Source: an uncultured Ruminococcus sp. (lineage in GTDB: Bacteria; Bacillota; Clostridia; Oscillospirales; CAG-272). Taken from it: 12,151 bases of DNA. Every line of letters starts with the position of its first letter. Positions within the stretch are counted from its first letter, which is position 1. The stretch covers positions 1-12,151 of the forward strand of contig CACZSA010000172.1 of NCBI GenBank assembly GCA_902783705.1. The letters are read 5' to 3'. The position numbers and the translations under genes are program-made. The notes beneath the pieces are model-generated. The model did no database searches and was not told the origin of the DNA. It saw nothing but the letters and a program-made list of their open reading frames with translations. Below, one piece after another: positions 6,830-12,151 of the stretch.

Positions 6830-8662
6830 ATGAACCGCATTCTGAGAATATTCACCGCCGTGCTTCTTTGCGCGGGACTCCTCGCGTCCTGTCAGGCGCC
6901 GGAGCACGCGGGGAGTCATACCGCCGAGCCCGCATCCGCCGAGGAGAAAGAGGCCGTTCCCGCACAGCAAACCGATCCGTCAGCCGCACCCGCCGCCGAT
7001 TCGCCGTGGACCGAGCCGCGCCATCCGCTCCGGTTCGGCGAGGACGGGGAATTCCATATCCTCGTCTTCTCCGACATCCACGGCGCGGGACCGAAGCTCT
7101 CGACGCTCGCGAAGACCAACATCGCCCTGCTCGTGGAGCGCGAGGATCCCGATCTTGTCCTCTTCGACGGGGACAACACGTGGGGACTGAGGGATGAGGC
7201 GACACTGCGCAGCTGCGTTGCCGACATGACCGAGATCCTTGAGGAGCGGCAGATCCCGTGGGCGCACGTCTACGGCAACCACGACGCCGAGGGGAGCATT
7301 GTCCCGAAGGCGGATCAGCAGAAGATCTACGAGTCCTTCGACTGGTGTGTCTCGCAGTCCGGCGACCCTTCGCTGCCCGGAGTGGGGAACTACGTCCTGC
7401 CCGTCTATTCCTCGGACGGGAGCCGGGTGCGCTTCAACGTCTGGGCGCTCGATTCCGGACAGTATCTCACCACGGCGGAGCGCGCGTCCCTCGAGCCCGT
7501 CGGCGGCATCTTCCAGGGCTATGCGAACAGCATCTACGACTACATCAAGCCCTCCCAGATCGCGTGGTACCGGGAGACCTCGCAGGCGATGGAGCGGTAC
7601 GCGGGCGAAAAGATCCCGGGGCTCATGGCGTTCCACATCCCGCTGCAGGAGACCTTTACCGCGTGGGTCAACCGGGAGGCTCTCGAGCACACCGGGGAGA
7701 AGCGCGAGGCGGTCTGCGCGTCCGAGGTCAATTCCGGCCTGTTCGCGGCCCTGTATGAGCGCGGTGACATCAAGGCTGTGGTGAACGGGCACGACCACGT
7801 CAACGACTACATGGTGAATTACGGCGGGATCAAGCTCTGCTACTGCTCCACCGTGAGCGAGACGGGCTACTGCGACATGGATATGCTCGGCGCGCGGGTC
7901 TTCGTGATCCGCGAGGACGACCCGGCGGACGTCGAGACCTACATCAGCTACGTCGACGAGAGCCGGATGAAGGACCCCGCGGAATTTCTGGAAGCCGATC
8001 CGCTCACCCCCGGCGTGGTCCTCGATTTCGAGGAATACAGGCCCGAAATCGAGAAATGCGGCTGGGACAACAACTACAACGACAACGCGCTGGTCGGCAA
8101 GATCACCGCGGAGATCGCGGACGGGCACGGGCTCGACGGTTCGGCGGCCCTCGGCGTCGGCCGGCTCAACTTCGGGGAATCGAACGAGGCGAACAACACG
8201 GAGGTGAAGATCCCGCTCGAGACCTCCGGCCTGCTCGGCGAGATCGCCTATCTGCGGGTCTGGATGGACCTCACGGGAGACGGGACGCCGATCGATTTCC
8301 GCAAGGCCTGCTTCGGGCTTGTGGCGAACGAGATGAATCTCATGCCCTACCGCACCGACGACCTCGATTCGCCGTCCCCGTTCTGGTATCTCCCGGAAGG
8401 CGGGAGCGAATGGCGGCGGATGAGCCACGGCTCGGACGGCTGCTTCGGCGCGGCGGAGAACAGCTCCGTGCGCGGCTTCAAGGGCTGGTTCGCATTCCCC
8501 GTGGAGAACATGCTTAGGCGCGGGACGCTCGAGCAGCTCACGGACACCTCCTGTGTGACGGGCGTGTATTTCTACTACTGCCTGAGCTCCGCGGAGATGA
8601 AGGGACACCCGGTCTGGCTCGACAATATCTCCCTTGTGCGGGATTACAGGACCTTCAACTGA
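6830..8662 (+). CDS. Lipoprotein metallophosphoesterase with a C-terminal domain shared with the secreted protein downstream
   Basis: This 610-residue surface lipoprotein has a signal peptide ending in the lipobox LASC (C21), then an Ala/Pro/Glu-rich linker (22-60). The calcineurin-like phosphoesterase domain (about 72-375) has its five metal motifs: D82 and H84 in FSDIHG, D115 in FDGDN, N150/H151 in GNHD, H269 in MAFHIP, and H321/H323 in NGHDH. It should cleave phosphomono- or diesters outside the membrane. Residues about 397-610 form a second domain with YLRVWMDL (474-481), FRKACFG (490-496), HGSDGCFG (533-540) and FAFPV. It is clearly related to residues about 43-257 of the partial secreted protein starting at 10448, and I do not recognise it as a named family. 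It is probably a binding or anchoring module. GGAGG at 6820-6824 supports the ATG. It is the last gene of the operon. The phosphoesterase substrate is unknown. Confidence 0.85.
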   Translation: MNRILRIFTAVLLCAGLLASCQAPEHAGSHTAEPASAEEKEAVPAQQTDPSAAPAADSPWTEPRHPLRFGEDGEFHILVFSDIHGAGPKLSTLAKTNIALLVEREDPDLVLFDGDNTWGLRDEATLRSCVADMTEILEERQIPWAHVYGNHDAEGSIVPKADQQKIYESFDWCVSQSGDPSLPGVGNYVLPVYSSDGSRVRFNVWALDSGQYLTTAERASLEPVGGIFQGYANSIYDYIKPSQIAWYRETSQAMERYAGEKIPGLMAFHIPLQETFTAWVNREALEHTGEKREAVCASEVNSGLFAALYERGDIKAVVNGHDHVNDYMVNYGGIKLCYCSTVSETGYCDMDMLGARVFVIREDDPADVETYISYVDESRMKDPAEFLEADPLTPGVVLDFEEYRPEIEKCGWDNNYNDNALVGKITAEIADGHGLDGSAALGVGRLNFGESNEANNTEVKIPLETSGLLGEIAYLRVWMDLTGDGTPIDFRKACFGLVANEMNLMPYRTDDLDSPSPFWYLPEGGSEWRRMSHGSDGCFGAAENSSVRGFKGWFAFPVENMLRRGTLEQLTDTSCVTGVYFYYCLSSAEMKGHPVWLDNISLVRDYRTFN

Positions 8663-8677
8663 AAACAGGCATAGAAA

Positions 8678-8710
8678 AAGGACGCGCATCGACGAGAGGT
8701 GCGCGTCCTT
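8678..8710. terminator. Bidirectional terminator between convergent genes
   Basis: A perfect 11-bp inverted repeat, AAGGACGCGCA (8678-8688) with TGCGCGTCCTT (8700-8710), has an 11-base loop. On the plus strand it is followed by a T-rich run, GTTTCGTTT. Read on the minus strand it is followed by at least five T residues (the A-run at 8675-8679). It lies 15 bases after the plus-strand lipoprotein stop and 20 bases beyond the minus-strand gene end, so it serves both transcripts. Confidence 0.88.
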
Positions 8711-8730
8711 GTTTCGTTTGAAATGCGGGA

Positions 8731-10200
8731 TCAACCCTTTCCGCGGAGGGCCTCGACGATCTTCGTCGTGTTCTTTATGAAGACCTTGGAGGACCGCTTT
8801 TCGGCGGAGGCATAGTTTCCGGTCTCCACGCCGGTCCCGTAGGCTTCGATGGGCGTGTAGTCCGCGATCGCGTAGCAGAGGTCGAACGCGCGGATCTTGA
8901 TGAATTCCCGCAGAAGCTGCGCGCTCTGCTCGTCTCTCGCGCCCTTGCCGATGACGGTCTTGTTGATGTAGTCGTCGAGGATGTAATCGTATGTGTACGC
9001 GGCGAGCGCTTCGAGGAGCGTGCCGAGGCGTTCGGTGTCGGCGCAGTCGGAGGGCACCATGATCGTGTAGGGCTGCTGGCAGTAGATCATGACGTCCGTG
9101 TTTTCCTCGAGAGCGGGGTAGCAGATGATGCCGTAGTCGTCCTCTTTATCGCGCAGGTTGCGGAAGTCCCCGAGCAGGCGGCTGTAGAACAGGCACTTGC
9201 CGTCCTTGAACATGTTCCGCGTGTCGTCGTTCCGTCCGATCACGGAGAGCATCTTGTCGTTGATGATCTGGTTGAGCTTGTCGCCGACCGCCATGACCGC
9301 GTCCTGCGAGATGTTCATGACGAATGCTTCCTCGGCCTCGTCATAGTGCGCGAGGCGGAGATTCGAGGAATAGAGGCTCGGCAGGTACTCGAACTCGCGC
9401 CCGGACCAGCCGAAGATATCCTTGCCGGATTTCATGGCTCCGTCGCCGTCTGTGTCCTTTGCCACGACATTCATCATGTCGTACATCGCATCGAGCGTCC
9501 ACTTGCCCTCGCGGTAGAGGTCGTACGGGGAGGCCTCGACGGCGTTGTCCGTGAGCAGGTAGCCGTTGTAGAAGAGGACCGCCATGCTCTCGTAGTGGTC
9601 CCACCCGATATCCGGGTATCCGTAATAGAGCTTGTCGAAGAAGGTCAGCATCTTCTGTGAGCCCTGATCCCAGTAGGGCTTCGTGAGGTCGATCGTCGGG
9701 AGGTCGGAGATCGGGAGAACGTAGTTCCCCGTGATGAGCCCCATGCACGCGCCCGTCAGCACGTAGGCGAACGCCACGTCGCCCGAGCCGGAGGTCACGC
9801 ATTGCTTGATGGTATTCACCGCTCCGGTGTTGTCCTCCTGGATGGCGATGTTGTACTTGTCCTGCACGGCGATCTGGCGGTTGTAGAGGTCGTCGGAGAA
9901 GACGTCTCCGGTGAGATCCTCGACCGTGAACCCGCTGAAATACTCCGTGCTGATGCCGTCGTTCGCGATGTTGAAGGTCCATCCGCCGAAGTCCACGGCG
10001 CTCATACTGTCGTAATAATGGCTCGCGCCGTCGTCCGGCTCCTCTGCGGCGTCGGCATCCGGAGAAGGCGTCGTCTGTGTGTTCGCCGGGGTGTTCGCGG
10101 ATCCCTCCTCCGTCTTCGGCGTTTCCGAGCAGGCGGCGAAGGACGGCAGAAGCAACAAGAGCGCGAGAAGAGCGGCACAGGATCGCTGGAAGTGTTTCAT
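8731..10200 (-). CDS. Extracellular solute-binding lipoprotein (sugar ABC-transporter type)
   Basis: This 489-residue protein starts with a signal peptide and lipobox-like FAAC (C24), then an acidic Thr/Pro/Asp linker to about residue 60. The body has features of carbohydrate solute-binding proteins: repeated aromatic residues, YNGYLLTDNAVEASPYDLY and GKWTLDAMYDMM (232-243), and a calcium-loop-like DTDGDG (249-254). It should bind an oligosaccharide outside the membrane and deliver it to an ABC permease. No permease or ATPase gene adjoins it: downstream lies the bidirectional terminator, upstream a divergent promoter region. It is therefore an orphan whose partners are elsewhere. GGAGGG immediately upstream of the ATG (10205-10210 in plus coordinates) confirms the start. 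Its position between two sugar-related units suggests it feeds the GH38 operon, but this is inference; the ligand is unknown. Confidence 0.85.
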   Translation of the reverse strand: MKHFQRSCAALLALLLLLPSFAACSETPKTEEGSANTPANTQTTPSPDADAAEEPDDGASHYYDSMSAVDFGGWTFNIANDGISTEYFSGFTVEDLTGDVFSDDLYNRQIAVQDKYNIAIQEDNTGAVNTIKQCVTSGSGDVAFAYVLTGACMGLITGNYVLPISDLPTIDLTKPYWDQGSQKMLTFFDKLYYGYPDIGWDHYESMAVLFYNGYLLTDNAVEASPYDLYREGKWTLDAMYDMMNVVAKDTDGDGAMKSGKDIFGWSGREFEYLPSLYSSNLRLAHYDEAEEAFVMNISQDAVMAVGDKLNQIINDKMLSVIGRNDDTRNMFKDGKCLFYSRLLGDFRNLRDKEDDYGIICYPALEENTDVMIYCQQPYTIMVPSDCADTERLGTLLEALAAYTYDYILDDYINKTVIGKGARDEQSAQLLREFIKIRAFDLCYAIADYTPIEAYGTGVETGNYASAEKRSSKVFIKNTTKIVEALRGKG

Positions 10201-10254
10201 AAATCCCTCCGAAACAGGATGACCGGATGCGTCTCCGGCCTTCGGTATGGATTT

Positions 10255-10283
10255 ATCATACCATAAACTGCCGCCGCTTTCAA
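10255..10283 (-). promoter_or_regulatory. SigA-type promoter of the solute-binding protein gene
   Basis: On the minus strand TTGAAA (10278-10283) and TATGAT (10255-10260) are separated by exactly 17 bases, with TGG before the -10 hexamer. The start would be near 10248, giving a leader of about 48 bases to the ATG at 10200. That leader holds a small dyad, CCGGA/TCCGG (10223-10227 and 10234-10238, 6-base loop), that could form a weak hairpin. Confidence 0.8.
10269..10282 (-). promoter_or_regulatory. Candidate cre (CcpA-type) operator overlapping the -35 region
   Basis: TGAAAGCGGCGGCA on the minus strand matches the cre consensus TGWAANCGNTNWCA at all but two positions. It overlaps the -35 hexamer of the solute-binding protein promoter, where binding would block transcription. 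The right half-site is weak and the region is GC-rich, so chance is a real possibility. Confidence 0.3.
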
Positions 10284-10332
10284 GTGTTTTTTATTCATTT
10301 TGAGGGATTTTTCTTCCGCCCCGCGTGTTTTT

Positions 10333-10346
10333 TCCGATATTTCGGA
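10333..10346. promoter_or_regulatory. Dyad TCCGA-N4-TCGGA upstream of the plus-strand promoter
   Basis: A 5-bp inverted repeat with a TATT centre lies in the AT-rich divergent region, 21 bases before the plus-strand -35 hexamer. CGTG (10324-10327) and CACG (10347-10350) roughly flank it and extend the symmetry. It could be a regulator site for the divergent pair, but no regulator gene is present in the window. Confidence 0.3.
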
Positions 10347-10367
10347 CACGGAATTGTCACAAAACTA

Positions 10368-10396
10368 TTGACATGGCAGGAACATGATGCTATAAT
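10368..10396 (+). promoter_or_regulatory. Consensus SigA-type promoter of the large secreted protein
   Basis: A perfect TTGACA (10368-10373) and a perfect TATAAT (10391-10396) are separated by exactly 17 bases, with TGC before the -10 hexamer. This is close to the strongest possible housekeeping promoter. The predicted start is near 10403. An inverted repeat TGTCA-N9-TGACA (10355-10373) overlaps the -35 hexamer and might be an operator. Confidence 0.92.
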
Positions 10397-10401
10397 TCAC
10401 G

Positions 10402-10422
10402 ATGAAGGTTTGTAACTTTCAT
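10402..10422 (+). promoter_or_regulatory. 5'-end stem-loop (likely mRNA stabiliser) in the secreted-protein leader
   Basis: ATGAAGGTT (10402-10410) pairs with AACTTTCAT (10414-10422) over 9 bp with one G-U pair and a 3-base loop. It begins within about a base of the predicted transcription start and ends 15 bases before the GGAGGA site (10438-10443), which it leaves free. Such 5'-terminal hairpins are known to protect mRNAs, as in ompA and aprE leaders. The role here is inferred from position. Confidence 0.6.
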
Positions 10423-10447
10423 ATTATTTATTCTTTCGGAGGAAATC

Positions 10448-12151
10448 ATGATGAAGAGTTTACTCAAAATCATGCTGGCCGGCGTACTCATCGCGCTCCT
10501 GACCGTCTCCGTCGGCGCTGCAATGTTCACCGATGTGGACAGCTACGCGGCGTTCGAGATGGGCGGCGACCCGGTCTACGCGATGGACGATGAAGCAGAC
10601 ATCGCGGACTGGTACGCCGGAAACTGGGACAGCATCGGCGACAACGGAAACGAAATCACCGTTGAAATTGTCGACGGCGCTGGCTACAACGGCACCAAGG
10701 GCATTGCCGTTTCGTCTGACGGCAACGCCAACGTCGGTCTCTACTTCTATGCGACCGACAAGAACGGCATCGCGAAGTCCTATCCGGGTGCGAACTACCT
10801 CCGCGTCTGGATGGATCTTTCCGAAGTCGGCTTCCGCAAGGCGAACTTCGGTATCGTCAACAGCCTGGCGTGCCTCTTCACGACGGACGAAGTCGACGGC
10901 GCGTGGGACTGCCCGTTCTGGTTCTCCGCTGACGGCGTGAACTGGACCGAGTATGCGCACGGCGGCGACGGCTGCTTCGGCGACGCGCAGGACAGCGACA
11001 TCTTCGGCCTCGCGGGCTTCTTCGCATTCCCCGTGAAGGACTTCACCATCCGCAACAACGCAAACTGGGAAGCCTATGACGAACTGACGCCTGCCGATCC
11101 CGCAGACGTCTGGGGCGTTTACATGTTCTGGGACTACTCCGACAACCGTGTCGCGGGCAATCCCTTCATCATCGACAACATCGAATTCGTCGAGGACTAC
11201 AAGACCTTCGACTACGAAGTGGTCGCGACCGAATCCAAGGCCGAAACGGTGAGCTACGATCTCCCCGAAGTCACCACCGACGGGAAGGCTCTCCTTGATT
11301 CCGCCGACGTGTATCTCTCCTTCGATAACGGCACGACCGACGCGAAGGGCTATACCGTCACGGCTGTCGGCGAAGTCGCTTCCGTGGACGGCATCTCCGG
11401 CAAGGCTGTGAAGATGAAGTCCGACGCGGGTTATCTCTCCCTGGACGGCTACACCTTCGGCACGGATTCCTTCACCGTCACCGGATGGTTCAACACCGAA
11501 GAGAGCTCCGGCGACCAGTGCCTGTTCTCCAACAAGGACTGGGGCTCCGGCTCGAATCCCGGCTGGCTTGTCACGCAGAGAGGCAGCGACTGGAAGATCA
11601 ACATCAACGCGGACGGCGGCAGCCGCACCGACAAGGAATGCGGTTTCGGCATGATCCCCGCGGAGTTTGAATTCTCCTCCATCGGTCAGTGGTATCATCT
11701 GGCCGTCGTGGTTGACCGCGAAGCGAACACCTACAAGCTCTATATCAACGGCAGAGACTTCTACATGCCCGGCGAATTCACCGCGGACAACGGCTTCGAC
11801 GGCCTCGCCTTTGACTCGGGTCTCCCGTTCAATATCGGTCAGGACGGCACCGGCGCTTATGGCGACGGCATGCTCAACACCACCTACGACGAAATCGCGA
11901 TCTTCAAGAAGGCCCTGACGCAGGAAGAAGTCGCGGCGCTTTATCTGCTCAACGCGAATGAAGGCGACGCCGCTCCCGCTGAACCCACCTACACCTACCC
12001 GGCTTCCGGCGCTGACGGCGATATCATCAACGGTACCGTGATCGGCAACGCGACCGGCTGGGGTGACAATGCCGAAGCTGGCGCTGCTGCTGCCTTCGAC
12101 GGCAACCCCGCTACGTTCTTTGACCCGCTCGGAGTCGGCGACGGCTTCTGC
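10448..12151 (+). CDS. Large secreted multidomain protein: novel domain, LamG-like domain, probable start of an F5/8C (CBM32-like) domain; 3' end outside window
   Basis: The frame is open for 568 codons to the right edge. A signal peptide covers about residues 1-25 (LLKIMLAGVLIALLTVSVGAA). Residues about 43-257 are the domain shared with the lipoprotein phosphoesterase (YLRVWMDL 117-124, FRKANFG 129-135, HGGDGCFG 171-178, FAFPV 192-196). Residues about 285-503 are a LamG/concanavalin-like fold (SFTVTGWFN 341-349, QWYHLAVVVD 414-423, YDEIAIFKKALT 480-491). After a short linker, GTVIGNATGWGDNAEAG and AFDGNPATFFDP look like the start of a galactose-binding F5/8C module. It is extracellular and probably glycan- or surface-binding; no catalytic domain is seen so far. 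The protein is acidic with only eight arginines. GGAGGA at 10438-10443 lies 4 bases from the first ATG and 7 from the second (10451), so the true start may be 10451. Codon use and promoter suggest high expression. Confidence 0.85.
   Translation, partial: MMKSLLKIMLAGVLIALLTVSVGAAMFTDVDSYAAFEMGGDPVYAMDDEADIADWYAGNWDSIGDNGNEITVEIVDGAGYNGTKGIAVSSDGNANVGLYFYATDKNGIAKSYPGANYLRVWMDLSEVGFRKANFGIVNSLACLFTTDEVDGAWDCPFWFSADGVNWTEYAHGGDGCFGDAQDSDIFGLAGFFAFPVKDFTIRNNANWEAYDELTPADPADVWGVYMFWDYSDNRVAGNPFIIDNIEFVEDYKTFDYEVVATESKAETVSYDLPEVTTDGKALLDSADVYLSFDNGTTDAKGYTVTAVGEVASVDGISGKAVKMKSDAGYLSLDGYTFGTDSFTVTGWFNTEESSGDQCLFSNKDWGSGSNPGWLVTQRGSDWKININADGGSRTDKECGFGMIPAEFEFSSIGQWYHLAVVVDREANTYKLYINGRDFYMPGEFTADNGFDGLAFDSGLPFNIGQDGTGAYGDGMLNTTYDEIAIFKKALTQEEVAALYLLNANEGDAAPAEPTYTYPASGADGDIINGTVIGNATGWGDNAEAGAAAAFDGNPATFFDPLGVGDGFC

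Larger units (their letters stand above)
738..8710 (+). other. Predicted seven-gene transcription unit (glycoside/sugar-phosphate operon)
   Basis: One promoter (738-766) precedes seven same-strand genes. Intergenic distances are 18 bases, a 4-base overlap, a 1-base overlap, 28, 50 and 51 bases. I see no internal hairpin plus T-tract before the bidirectional terminator at 8678-8710. The first five genes read as a carbohydrate-processing set. The last two (membrane protein and lipoprotein) have wider gaps and may also have their own promoters. The grouping is inference from spacing and boundaries. Confidence 0.55.

Noticed and set aside
6980..8734. 584-codon open frame on the minus strand
   Set aside because: It is antisense to the lipoprotein phosphoesterase, has no ribosome binding site that I could see, and shows the same low-information composition as other shadows.
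10402..10593. 63-codon plus-strand frame starting at the predicted transcript 5' end, possibly leaderless
   Set aside because: No ribosome binding site, and it runs out of frame into the secreted protein gene with an Arg-rich shadow sequence. The stem-loop explains the same bases better.
1..12151. CRISPR arrays, insertion sequences, tRNA or rRNA genes, toxin-antitoxin or phage genes
   Set aside because: No direct-repeat array, transposase, integrase, tRNA-like cloverleaf or phage-type gene was seen. All sizeable stretches are covered by recognisable carbohydrate or surface genes.

Overview
The window is about 12 kb of GC-rich, gene-dense bacterial DNA. Several features point to a Gram-positive, carbohydrate-degrading anaerobe of the Clostridia type: strong GGAGG ribosome binding sites, near-consensus SigA-type promoters with an extended TGn -10, lipobox lipoproteins with long acidic or Ala/Pro linkers, ROK and GH27/GH38 sugar genes, and a lone sugar-type solute-binding lipoprotein. 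The taxonomic assignment is inference; no rRNA, tRNA or other marker gene is present.

Layout. (1) Positions 1-725 hold the 3' end of a GH27 alpha-galactosidase-like gene, then a 70-residue zinc-ribbon protein, closed by a clear intrinsic terminator. (2) Positions 738-8710 form one predicted seven-gene transcription unit. It starts at a promoter (738-766) and ends at a bidirectional terminator. The genes are a PhnP-like metallo-beta-lactamase-fold hydrolase, a cytoplasmic GH38 alpha-mannosidase, a ROK sugar kinase without the usual zinc cysteines, a GmhA-like SIS isomerase, a transaldolase of the short TalC/FSA type, a small two-helix DUF3592-like membrane protein, and a lipoprotein metallophosphoesterase. 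GH38, kinase and isomerase overlap by 4 and 1 bases, so they are probably translationally coupled. (3) A solute-binding lipoprotein on the minus strand converges on the same terminator. (4) A 247-base divergent regulatory region (10201-10447) carries two well-formed promoters, possible operators and a 9-bp stem-loop placed almost exactly at the predicted transcript 5' end. (5) A secreted multidomain protein runs off the right edge.

How the genes may work together. The solute-binding protein would capture an oligosaccharide, although no permease is in the window. GH38, which has no signal peptide, would hydrolyse alpha-mannose-like linkages inside the cell. Kinase, isomerase and transaldolase would then feed the product into central metabolism. 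GmhA-type isomerases make or use sedoheptulose 7-phosphate, and that is the canonical transaldolase donor, so a manno-heptose salvage route is an attractive alternative to ordinary mannose use. This is a hypothesis, not something the sequence proves.

The most unexpected sequence observation is a domain of about 210 residues, not assigned to a known family here. It is shared by the C-terminus of the lipoprotein phosphoesterase and the N-terminal half of the large secreted protein, with blocks such as YLRVWMDL, FRKAxFG and HGxDGCFG.
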